Source: Chrysoporthe austroafricana (Eukaryota > Ascomycota > Sordariomycetes > Diaporthales > Cryphonectriaceae). From it: a DNA stretch of 64,000 nt. The stretch spans positions 1,675,576-1,739,575 of the forward strand of contig JYIP02000004.1 of NCBI GenBank assembly GCA_001051155.2. Direction: 5' to 3'. The notes under the pieces are model-generated. The model was not told where the DNA came from. It was given only the letters and a program-made list of their open reading frames with translations, and made no database searches. The position numbers were made by a program, and so were the translations under genes. Positions 23,782 through 34,279 of this stretch are shown in pieces (position 1 is the stretch's first letter; each line of letters starts with the position of its first letter).

Positions 23782-25322
23782 TCACTTCTTCAGAATCTTC
23801 TCGAGCTCCGCGACAACCGCATCACCCATGTCCTTGGTGCTGGCGTTTCCGGCAAGATCCTTGGTCCGGGTGCCGTTGTCGATAGCGTTCTTGACCGCCA
23901 GCTCGATGGCCTTCGCCTCTTCGGGTAGGCCGAGGGAGTACCTGAACATCATGGCGACGGATAGGATGGTGCCGATAGGGTTGACGATGCCCTTGCCGGA
24001 AATGTCGGGTGCCGAGCCTGTGTTGCCAGAATCAGTCATCTGAGGTTGACCCTCGAGCAGTCATGCCATGCGAAGCAGATATATGAGGTCAGCAACAACT
24101 TACCGTGGATGGGCTCGTAGATACCGTTGCACTTGCTCTTGCCATCCGGCAGGCCACCGAGACTAGCACTGGGCAACAGGCCAATGCTGCCAGGGATGAC
24201 GCTCGCCTCATCACTGATGATATCACCGAACAGGTTGCTCGTCATGACGATGCCGTTCAGCGTCCGGGGGCTCTTGACCATCAGCATGGCGGCGGAGTCG
24301 ATGAGCTGGTGCTCGAGTTGCAGCTGGGGGAACTCGCGCTGGAAGAGCTCGGTGACGGTCTTCCTCCACAGGCGGCTCGTGGCCAGCACGTTCGCCTTGT
24401 CGAGACTCCACACCTTGGCGGGGGGGTCCTGGGCGAGGGCCAGGAAAGCAGACAGGCGGGCGATACGCTCGATCTCTGCCTTGCTGTAGGGCTCGGTGTC
24501 CATGGCGAAGCCCTTGACGCCGTCGTCCTCCTGGCGCTCGCCGAAGTAGATGCCGCCGGTCAGCTCGCGGACGACGACGAAGTCGGTGCCGCGGCACACG
24601 TCAGCCTTGAGCGGGGAGCTGTCAACCAGCGACTCGGACGCGAAGCTGCAGGGCCGCAGGTTGCCGTAGGTCTCGAGCTCCTTGCGCAGCTTGAGGATGC
24701 CGACCTCGGGCCGCACGGGCGAGGAGGGGCCCCATTCCGGCCCGCCGATGGCGCCGAGGAGGACGCCGTCGGCGGACTTGGCGGCGGCGAGGGTCTCATC
24801 GGTCAGAGGGGTGCCGTGGGCGTTGATTGAGGCCTAAGGAGGGGGGCAGATGTGTTACTTTGACGGCCCAACGTAGAAGGGCTGTCTCCGTGGCACAGGT
24901 AGATCTCAATGTTGAGACACCTGTCCCAAGACAAGGCTATGGGCGAGAAACTTACGCCGCCAAAGAGGTGCTCCTGCAGGTTGAACTTTCCTGCTGATGG
25001 GCTCAGGGACTCGACAACCTTGATGACCTGTGATGGGCATGGCGTGAGTGAGCGTGAGGCCTTCATCGAGCCTAGCTTCCTCCGCGCCGAACTTCATACC
25101 TTGACCGCCTCGTTCACGACCTATAGTACGTCGATCGCGTTAGTTTCTCTTCTTTCTCGAAGAAATTGTGTTCTCGAGGTGTCCTCAGGGTCATCCAGCT
25201 GCGCTGTTTGTCGTCTTATGCTGTGTTGGATGGTGCAAGTATGCAGGCTCGGGAAGGCTGGTGGGGCTCACCTCGGGACCACAGTGATCACCGCCCAAGA
25301 CCACGATATTGTGAGTCACCAT
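23782..25322 (-). CDS. leu2: 3-isopropylmalate dehydrogenase
   Basis: LEU2 oxidatively decarboxylates 3-isopropylmalate with NAD+ in leucine synthesis. Five exons (25322-25272, 25120-25100, 25027-24956, 24833-24104, 24017-23782) give 369 residues. The start is [17 protein letters not shown]. Exon 2 is a 21-nt microexon encoding VVNEAVK. Active-site features are [10 protein letters not shown] (Tyr), [11 protein letters not shown] (Lys), LIDSAAMLM and [12 protein letters not shown] (metal-binding Asp residues). The NAD-binding [18 protein letters not shown] spans the last junction. All introns are GT-AG (151, 72, 122 and 86 nt). The upstream region holds bZIP-type sites (25362-25368 and 25669-25675) that could mediate cross-pathway amino-acid control. 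Confidence 0.97.
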
Positions 25323-27026
25323 TTTGAAAATTGTGAGGGTGTTGTATGGGGGAAGAGGCGGTGACTCGCTGCAGAGGAATGTCTGAGATTCTTGGAGGGG
25401 TTGGATGTCCTTCTTGCTGCCTGAACTTTGTGGTGCGAAAATCTGCCCCTCAGTTCTTATGGTAGGCTTTCTGCGTTCCGAGATCGGGGCCGAACAACTA
25501 GAGCACTCTCCGCTTTGCTGTGCTCAACTCGGAGCAACAAGCTGGACAACGGAGTGATCTTGGTGGGGTTGGGTTTGCAGAGCTGCGATTCAATCAATAG
25601 TTTGTCGGATCTCTCCCCCATTTTCTACGAAGCACATCTTGGGGCGGGGGATAGAGCTCTGACGAAAATGACGTCGGCCGGTTCGCCGAAGGTCCGGAGC
25701 CGCCTCGGCCCCATTCCGCCGGGTCAGCCTCCGGCCTTGGGATTCATTGATTAGGACGAATAAGATAGTAAGATCGTTTCGACTTAGGGACCCAACCCAG
25801 GACGGATTTCACTGATGCACCGTGCTGTCTTCCATGTGATCTCACCATACGACAGAATACTAGGTGTGAGGTTATCACTTGAGAGTCTTGAGCGCCAGTG
25901 TTGGTAGGTGAGCAGGCTGATCACAACTGGGAGGCTTTCCTGGAAAACCCTGTGGACCAGTTCTGAGTCCTCCGAGGACACTCACTACTCAGCAGTGTAG
26001 CAATCGTAGATGCCAGATATCATAAGCGTGCAAGAAGCCCACTTGGTCCTTCGAGGATTCCTCGCGCATATATGGCGTCTCTAACTCTGGGCTCTTCAGC
26101 CAAAGACATAGCCGTGGTGATGGGGACTGTATTCAGACCAATCTCAAGAGAAGACGGAAGCCGTCAAGCATCTTTCCTTTCGTGGACGCCTTACGTCGAC
26201 CTGTCGTGTCTTGATTACCTTCCCGGCGACGAGATCTCATCCATAACGAACGGGTGAACAGCGACACCGTGCTAGGACGCGTATGTCACAACTCAACCTC
26301 TTCCTGCAGTAAGCACTCAAAATTTGTTATCCTTCTCTTTTCTTTTACTTGTTCCTGTCCAGGCTCCACATCCGCATTGCACCATCGAGTCGCGTCAATG
26401 CAGGGGAGGGGATCTTGCGGGGCAGGTTCCCGAGGCCCGGATATCTGGACCCGTTTAGACGGGACCGGCCCCTGAAACGTGCCCCCCAATCTGGCTCGAG
26501 AGGCCTCAGAGCTGCCAGGTGACGTCTTGCAGCAGATGGACCTTGACCTTCCCGGAGGATGGGAGCCCATGCCTATAACGTTCTTGACCGACGCGCATGT
26601 CAACATTCGTTCGTGTGAGCTGATTGAGCCACGCTGCCTTGTTTCTTTACATGGCACATGTCATTCCTCACCCAGTCAGGTGGTGACACGCGGGCGGTCT
26701 CGCGTACCACTTGTTCTTCACGGCCGTAGAAGCCCTTGTCTGTTACGAGACGCTTAGTCCAAGGTGAACCCACTTTCAGGGCTCGACTCGCATCCGTTCA
26801 AGGCAAGCTGGCCACCAAGCCTACTTGCTTGCCAGGCGGTGAGGTGGTCGATTCGATGGGCTGTTGAAATGTGCCACGCTGTGCTCCTCTCTATCGCTTT
26901 CTAGATACTCTCGCCATCCAGGCACTCTTTTTCTCTTCACCCAAAAGAAAGAAGAGGAAAAGAACAACCATTCCTTGTCCGTCATATATTTCTCGCCGTT
27001 CTAGGCCGAGGAATTTCTCAGTCGAC
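25323..27026. promoter_or_regulatory. Divergent intergenic region LEU2 / PLC
   Basis: This 1.7-kb promoter region serves two divergent genes. TGACTCG (25362-25368) lies 40 bp upstream of the LEU2 ATG, and TGACGTC (25669-25675) about 350 bp upstream. Both resemble Gcn4/CPC1 bZIP sites. The 130 bp before the PLC ATG are pyrimidine-rich. No gene is supported. Confidence 0.45.
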
Positions 27027-29298
27027 ATGGCGGCGGCTTCCCCACAGCAGCAGGAACTCCCTCCTGCTGAGGAGGCCGTCAAGCAGGCCGGCGGCGGCGT
27101 CTCCGGCGCAGACCACGGCCGCATCGAGACCGTCTCCGCGGCCGTGCTCCCGTACCTCGAGAAGGTCTTCAACTGCCACGCCGACGCGAACCAGGCGTGG
27201 CACCGCGAGCAGGCCAACACCTTCATCCGGTGCACGCAGGCTAGCGACCCGGACGGGGAGGCCGAGGGGCTCCCGGCGGACCTGGCCGCCAAGGACGCGC
27301 TGGACTTCAAGGACTTCCTGAAGTACATGACGAGCAGCGCGACTAGCGCCGTCGCGCCTCTGGCGGCGCAGGACGCGGACCTGAGCTACCCCCTGAGCAG
27401 CTACTTCATCTCCAGCAGCCACAACACGTATCTCACGGGGAACCAGCTGAGCAGTGATGCCAGCACGGATGCGTACAAGAACGTGTTGCTGAGGGGGTGC
27501 CGGTGCATCGAGATCGATGTCTGGGACGGGGACGAGTCGGAATCGGAGGACGGCGGAGACTCGACCAGTGACGGGGAGGATGATGACCCCAAGAAGGCGG
27601 CAGCCCGTGCCAAGAGGAAGGAGCAGGTCGCCAAGGCGAAGTCGAAGATCCCCAAGTCGATGCTGGAGAAGCTCGAGAAGACCTCGCTCGGGAAGAAGCT
27701 CGAGAAGTATGTGGAGAAGAAGACGGAGCCTAAGGGCTCGCCATCGGCCTCATCCCCAGCGCCACAGGATGGGAAGGATGCCAAGGAAGTCTCGTCCACA
27801 CCTCTGGAGAAGGTCTCGACGCCCACCACGGCAGTCATTGAGCCCCGTGTGCTCCACGGGTATACACTTACCAAGGAGGTCTCCTTCCGCCAGGTGTGCG
27901 TAGCCATCAAGAAGTACGCCTTCGCAGTGACGGACCTGCCGCTCATCGTGAGCCTCGAGGTGCACGCCGGGCCGGAACAGCAAGAGATCATGGTCAAGAT
28001 CATGAACGAGACCTGGGCAGGCCTCCTGCTCGAGCCTCCAGGTAAAGAATCCGACGTCCTCCCGTCACCCTCCGACCTCAGGAACAGGATCCTCGTCAAG
28101 GTCAAGTACGCGCCGCCCGGCCAGGAAGCAGCCGCGTCGGAGGAGGACATCTCGACGGCAGGCCAGATTGCGCCCGAGGCCGCGGAGAAGAAGAAGAAAA
28201 AGAAGCCCTCCAAGATCATCCACGCGCTGAGCGCGCTGGGCATCTACACGAAGGCTGTGTCTTTCAAGTCGCTCCACCAGCCCGAGGCGACCATGCCGTC
28301 TCACGTGTTCTCTCTGAGCGAGAACGGCGTGAAGGAGGTGCACGAGAAGCAGAGCAAGGACCTGTTCGAGCACAACCGGAAGTATCTGATGCGAGCGTAT
28401 CCGTCAGGCTTCAGGGTTGGCTCGTCGAACCTGGACCCGACGCCGTTCTGGAGGAAGGGGATCCAGATCGCTGCGTTGAACTGGCAGAACTGGGATGAGG
28501 GCATGATGTGAGTCACCAACCCGCCCATGGAACCGATTCACACATTGCACAATCTCCTCCTGCTACCCACTCGGGGCCAGCGAATGTTGGATAATCTTTG
28601 AAGGATACGCCATAAACCCAGAACCCAGAAGAAGAAGAAAGGCGTCATAAACCCCCGGCTATTGCTGACACTCCCACAGGCTCAATGAGGGCATGTTTGC
28701 CGGCTCAGGAGGCTATGTCCTCAAGCCCCCAGGCTACCGGTACGTCAAACCCGACACACCTGCCGAGACGACCCACGTACAGCACCGCACGCTGGACCTC
28801 GAGATCAAGGTCCTCGCCGCGCAGTCCCTGCCCCTGCCGCCGGAGACATCTGTGAAGTCCTTCAACCCCTACATCAAAGTAGAGCTGCACGTCGAGGCTG
28901 GCGGCGAGCGGCACGGGCACTTCCCCTCGGACGGGCACGAGTGCGACCCTGCCACGGCGGCCCGCGCCAAGGCCGCGGCGGCCAGGAAGAGCGAGGACGA
29001 CGAGGAGCTGGAGGGCGAGTACAAGGAGCGCACCAAGACGGCCAAGGCGACGTGCGACCCGGACTACAAGGGGGACCTGCTCGAGTTTAAGGCGATTCCC
29101 GGGGTGGTCGAGGAGCTGAGCTTTGTGAGGTTCATCGTGCGGGATGACGAGAAGTTCAGGCGCGATGACCTCGCGGCTTGGGCGTGTATCAGGCTGGATC
29201 GGCTGAGGATGGGGTACCGGTTTGTGAGGCTTTTGGATGCGAAGGGGAAGGAGAGCGATGGGGTGATATTCGTGAAAGTGATGAAGAAGGTGTACTAG
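27027..29298 (+). CDS. plc1: Phosphoinositide-specific phospholipase C
   Basis: PI-PLC cleaves phosphatidylinositol 4,5-bisphosphate into inositol trisphosphate and diacylglycerol at the plasma membrane. Exons 27027-28507 and 28680-29298 give 699 residues. An EF-hand-like N-terminal helical region (about 30-110) precedes the X domain, with the catalytic His in SSHNTYL (132), IEIDVWDG (161-168) and the second His in VLHGYT (277). The Y domain (ALGIYTKAVSFKSL, YPSGFRVGSSNLDP, ALNWQNWDEGM, GYVLKPPGYR) is followed by a C2 domain ending FVKVMKKVY. No PH domain is visible. About 100 charged residues (169-271) are inserted inside the X domain between IEIDVWDG and VLHGYT, where animal enzymes have only a few. 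The start is the first ATG in frame. Confidence 0.95.
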
Positions 29299-29942
29299 AG
29301 GTTGAATACGCATGGATTGCATGTGTGTGCAATCCGTCTCTTTCATAACTTCATGTCTAGCCAGCGGGAAACTTGACAGCGACAATGGAATCAATTCTTG
29401 TTCAAGCAGAAAGTCCGGCATTCCACTTAAAGACTCCTCAAGGTAGCATTATCGGGGAGATGCCACCCACAGGACACAGATGGTTCAAGGGGGCTATCCC
29501 ATATGTGAAATGATTCATGCTGGCAGTACTCGGTTATGTTAAGAGCTACGGAAATGTCTACGACATCTGGAGAGACGAGGATGCTCAAGGAGGCCTGCAT
29601 AGAGCATGGCAATCACCCAATTTCCATTTTAAACTGCAATAAGTCCGCATTTATTCCTCCTAAAGCTCCTCCTAAAGCTCTTCCTAAAGCTCGTTGGGTC
29701 ATGATCTATCGCTAACTGTTAAAAGCATGCCAAGGCCCATAGCCAATATCTAAGAATACATTGACCTCCTGCTCTTGAGGAGCTTCTTTATATCCCATGT
29801 GCCCAGATGTTTGACGCCAAAACTCCGATTACTCCGCTAAATGGATGCTTCTCTCTAGGACTTGCAATGAGTCCATTGAAGCATTCTATCTTCGGGAGTC
29901 ATCCCTGCCCAAAACCTCGTGGCGCTATGGTGCTCTGTGGTC
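29299..29942. other. Convergent intergenic region, PLC to ARP8
   Basis: This 3' flank of two convergent genes holds a 12-bp tandem repeat at 29655-29690 and nothing else notable. Confidence 0.55.
29655..29690 (+). repeat. 12-bp tandem repeat, three units
   Basis: TCCTCCTAAAGC is repeated three times without gaps; the third unit differs at one position (TCTTCCTAAAGC). Confidence 0.85.
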
Positions 29943-32355
29943 CTACCACGCCCAGAGAACTTTGTGGTGCAGAGTCCTGGGCCCAAGCCTCTCATACTCC
30001 AGAGGCGTGATCCAGGAGTCGTTCATCGAAAGCTTGCCGAATACGCTTGCGCCCTTCCAGACCACCACCTGCTCGTCCATGTCCCTTGCACTGCGCGACA
30101 CCAGGACCCTATCCGCAATGTCGGGTCGCCGCGCGCGGAGCCTGTCCTCGAGGTAGGTGGTGAAGTGTGGAATCTTCGCACCGCCGCCGATCACCATGAT
30201 GGAGCCCATGAGATCGCGTACCTTCTTTTCGTCACCCTTGGCAGCGTTCTGGATTGATGTCATGATGGCGATATCCAGTGGCGCGATTGGGAGCACCGAA
30301 TCCCGCTCCATGGCCTGAAGTTTGCTCACTGGCACACTAGGGTCGGCGAACATCCCTTGTGGGGCTGGGGTTGCTTGTATCTGAGGCTGGAAGCCGTTGG
30401 TAGCCGGTGCAGGCGTCCCACCGTTCGGTGCTGGGCTACCGTTGCCATTGACGTTCTCCTTTCCGAAGACGAAAGGCGGTGGAGCCGGCGTGCTAGCACC
30501 CTCTGGTGCAGGTGACGGGGCATTGGAGGCCTGTGGCGTACCATCGCGGACGACGTTGTTAAAAGGATTTGGCTTCTCCTTCATCGGCGTAGCAATCTCC
30601 GTCGGCACAGATGCCGTGCCATTTACTCCCTGGTTCAGCTGTTTTATTGAGGGCTTGGACAGCGCCAAAATAGCGATCTGTGCTGCCGACACGGGATCAT
30701 CAGGTACCTCCACCTCATAAGGGTTATAAGAGCGGTCGATGATCTTCCGACGCCCACGAAGCTTCGTCGAATTGTCAAAGATCTCGGGATCGTAGAACCC
30801 CATCGGGGCCAGTATGACTTCATCGTACGTCTTGAACTGGTACTTTCGTGTGGGCTGGTTCGGGGCTCGCAGGTGGAACTGGAAGAGCTGTACGGAGATG
30901 TCTGCCTGGGTCATCGTGCAGTGCTTGATCTTCAACTCCTCGGCCAGGAGGAAGTCGTGCCGCCGCCGGAGGTTGATGTCCACGTAGGGGAAGTTGTCGA
31001 ACAGCATCATCTTGATGAAAGTCTCGGTAACGTCGTAGCCACCATATTTCAAGTTGATCCGTGACTCCTCCAGACATAACCCATCTTCGACGCAAGTGAT
31101 AGAGGTCTTCTGCGCGCCGACATCCACAACGCACGCCTGCGTATACCCTGCTCCGAAGGTCGCGGCCATGCTCTCCTGGATGAAGCAGATCTTTGAGAAT
31201 TCGAACCAGTTCATGCAAGTTCGAAGCGCCTGTTCAACGTATTTCTTGTCGTAGAGGTCAGGGATAACAAAGACGCAGCCGTACTGCTTCCAGACACTGT
31301 TCTTGGTCAAGCCGAGCTCTTGTCGAATGGCCTTGTCTAGGAGAGTCTCAAAGTCATCATACAAGTGCTCCTTGTTTGTATAGCCGTCCTCGTTGAACCA
31401 GCCATGTTGTATGGGCCACCAGAGCTTGAATTTTGGGTCTGAATCGTCTGGCACTCTCTGGGCCGCATTGCCAATGAAACACGAGGCGACAGAGTCCGGG
31501 TCCTCTAGTGACTTGACGTCTGTCCACTCGACCTGCAGAGGATCGTTGTGGACTGGGATGACCTCGGGGTCTGCTCGACGGTTGTAGTTGACAACAAGCT
31601 CCTTTGAGTTGGGCAGAACCTTGCGCTTGTTGGCGCGCATGTCGATCTTGAGGTCGCTACACTGCTTCGTGTACTTCTTAGACCACTCCTCACCGTACTG
31701 CTCCTCCGGAGTCTTGGCCTCGAACTGTCGCCGGGGTAGGGCCTCGTACTGTTCAGCCTCGGTCTGCGGGAAACGAGTCGCTAGGGTCATTGGTATGGTC
31801 TTTGGCAATGCGTCGCTTGCAAAGCCTATGCGGAGATTCTGACTGCCGGGGTGGATGACGATGATGCGCGAAGGATCGTTCTTGGCCGGAACGGCACCAT
31901 CTTCATCTGGGGCAGCAGCCTCCTCATCCTGCACATCGTCTGCCAGCAGCGGAACCTCGCCTCTGGGGTTGAGTGCGCGCTCGCGGTCCCGATCTTTTGC
32001 CGTCTGCACGATTCTGTCGCGGTTGGCTTCGCTCTGGAGTCGCAAGGGCAGGATCTGATCATCGCGTTTCATGTAATCCCTTGAAGGAAAGACAAGTCAG
32101 CTATTGTCGAGCCTAGACAATTTGGACAGGAGCTGAAAGAACGAATACTTACGTGTAGTAGTTCTTCTGGTTGATGGGCATGACATCTGGCCAGCTGCTC
32201 TGCTTCATGCCATTGTCGGTCCGCTCGAGGCCTGCGTGCAGGGTGACCTGTCAGCACCAGCACGTCGCGCACCATAGCGAAATCCGTCATCGCATCCCAT
32301 CTCAGGAGCACTCACCCTCACGCGCGAGCACGCGCTCGCTGACTTTGCCGACCAT
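29943..32355 (-). CDS. arp8: Actin-related protein 8, INO80 chromatin-remodelling complex
   Basis: ARP8 is a nuclear actin-fold subunit of INO80 that, with Arp4 and actin, senses linker DNA. Exons are 32355-32316, 32231-32153 and 32079-29943, giving 751 residues. The start is MVGKVSERVLAREG, and NQKNYYTDYMKRDD spans the second junction. The actin fold begins at SRIIVIHPGSQNLRIGFASD. CVVDVGAQKTSITCVEDG is the phosphate-2-type loop, and IMVIGGGAKIPHF the adenosine-side motif. A Pro/Ala/Asn-rich insert separates subdomains before SVLPIAPLDIAI, and the protein ends with the ARP8-type WKGASVFGKLSMNDSWIT segment. The last acceptor is AAG rather than the preferred CAG/TAG. The charged N-terminal tail is usual for the family. 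Confidence 0.95.
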
Positions 32356-33544
32356 CGTGAGGTTGTGGTGGGTGATGGATTGTCGGTAGGATCAGGATGG
32401 ATGTGGTGGTGTTTGCTGAAAGTTGTCAGGCTAAAGGGCCGAAGTCATCTTGGAAATTCTCGACCCCGCGAGCCTTGGAGCTCTAGGTGCTGCATCGCGT
32501 GCAATCTGCAAGACGGCCCAAGACGTTCAGAAGGACGATCAGCTCCTTGTTAGTGCCGCTGGGAGGGCACGGGCTCTGGGAGGGCCCGTGCACAGCTCCC
32601 CGAACCCTGGCTTGGGTGTGCTGTCCTAAGTCGCGAAGCCATCACCACCTCTCCTCAAGTGAATGCGACGCATCCCCATGGCGTCTTGAGCAATTCACTC
32701 TCATGGGCTCTCCGGATGTGTCTGCTCTCTATAGGACCCGCTACATTTTGACATGAGCCAAGAATCACTCAGTCTCCTGCCTGATAAGATCCACTGTGGG
32801 ACTGGGAACGCCATATGCAATGATGATCATCGCCGGCACCAGCGGGGACAACAACTCAAGGCCCGAGTTGAACATCACAGCTGTGAGGACTTTGCCACTA
32901 CTCAGAAATTCTTATATATCAAGTCACTAGCTGAGCATCTGAGAGTATCTTTGTGTAGGCATGCCGAGCGTAAAGAGATCGACTACAAATCCTTGAGAGC
33001 AATTCTAGGCGCCTGTGGAAAGTCACCATGGGTCCATCAATCTGCACTTTATTTTGGATCTTTTGCAAGTTACTGTGCAGGTTGTCAAGGGTAGAATGAA
33101 CAGAGGTGTTTCCTCACTTCAGTGATTGTCTAGTTGTACTACCGAGACATTTGAGCTTCTGCCGGATGTTGCAAGGCGGCCATCACCTGACAGCGATGAC
33201 GTCGTCCCCTTGCCGCTCTCACCTTGACTCCAACGACGCGGCGACGACAGCCTAGGATGCCAATCAGGACACGTCTCCCTTGACAAGAATCACTAGACAA
33301 GAAGCATCAGCTGTGGACTCATTGACTCATAGCTATACTGATTGTTGTTTGACTTCCACTTCAAAGGGCGCCACTCTGTTTGTCGGGTATTTGAGGAGGT
33401 TGTACGTTTGAACAGCGCCCCATCAAACCATTCCGACAGGCCTAGGAAATCACGACTTCAACCTACAGACTTACCTGTTTTACACCATTCAAGGCCGGCG
33501 CCAACGAACAGCTCGAAAAGAAAGGGCGAGGAGGAATCGTCGAG
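32356..33544. other. Divergent intergenic region ARP8 / proline-rich gene
   Basis: This 1.2-kb promoter region has a 113-codon ATG-initiated ORF at 32753-33094, but its sequence has no recognised domain or low-complexity signature and I do not support it as a gene. Confidence 0.5.
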
Positions 33545-34279
33545 ATGCCTCCCATTCCAATCTACTCTCACAGCCCGATCAACGCGGCCAAGGCAAACGG
33601 CGTGACTCCCCAGACGGCAGAGAAGCATCAGGATGTAAACCCTTCGCCTACAACACAGAGCACATCTGGGCCACCTGCAGGTAACGCATACCCACCGGCC
33701 CACTCAGGCGCCGCTCCCTCTCTGCCAGCACCCACAGGCGCAGTCTCTCTGCTACGGCAACACGCAGCCCTCCAACCAACACCCACACAACCACTCCAGT
33801 CTTCAGGCCCGCCACCTCCTCAGCCGGGCGCCTTCCCCGTACCTCCCGGTACATCAACGGGTCCACCAGCAGCCAGGGCAACAGGCCTCCCGCCGCCGCC
33901 CAAGGCGGGGGAGTCGCTCCCCCAGACGCAGGCACAGGGGTACTACCCGCCGCAGATGTCCATCCCGGCGCCGTCCGCCTCGACGACGCAGGGCGCGCAG
34001 CGCGGGACGAGCACCGCGTTCACCGCGGCGCCCTCGCCGCTCGAGCACCCGCCTGGCTACCAGCAGAACCCGAACGCGGGCGAGCTGGACCGGTACCAGC
34101 GGGCCGCGCAGGAGGCCCTCGAGAGGGATGAGGAGGCGAGGCGGCGGATGGGGGGAGGGGCTTCCGGGGACGGGGAGGCAGGGGTCTGGGGGAGCGTGAA
34201 AGGGGCGATGATGGCGGCGGGCGAGAAGATCGCCGCGGCCGAGGAGGGCGTCTGGAAGAGGATCAACAAGGACTTGTGA
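33545..34279 (+). CDS. Small proline-rich protein, unknown function
   Basis: I do not recognise this as a named gene. One exon gives 244 residues starting MPPIPIYSHSPINAAKANGV. Residues 30-175 are low-complexity, rich in Pro, Thr, Ser, Ala and Gly, with several PPPP runs that could bind SH3 or WW domains. The C-terminal 65 residues differ: a charged helix (GELDRYQRAAQEALERDEEA) and an Ala/Gly-rich amphipathic segment ending EGVWKRINKDL. The sharp boundaries and codon bias support a real gene. The N-terminal SPINAAKANGVTP element looks like a conserved fungal signature, but this is from memory and unchecked. There is no signal peptide or membrane helix. Confidence 0.65.
   Translation: MPPIPIYSHSPINAAKANGVTPQTAEKHQDVNPSPTTQSTSGPPAGNAYPPAHSGAAPSLPAPTGAVSLLRQHAALQPTPTQPLQSSGPPPPQPGAFPVPPGTSTGPPAARATGLPPPPKAGESLPQTQAQGYYPPQMSIPAPSASTTQGAQRGTSTAFTAAPSPLEHPPGYQQNPNAGELDRYQRAAQEALERDEEARRRMGGGASGDGEAGVWGSVKGAMMAAGEKIAAAEEGVWKRINKDL

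Noticed and set aside
32753..33094. 113-codon ATG ORF between ARP8 and the proline-rich gene
   Set aside because: No domain, signal or composition supports coding, and it sits in a divergent promoter.
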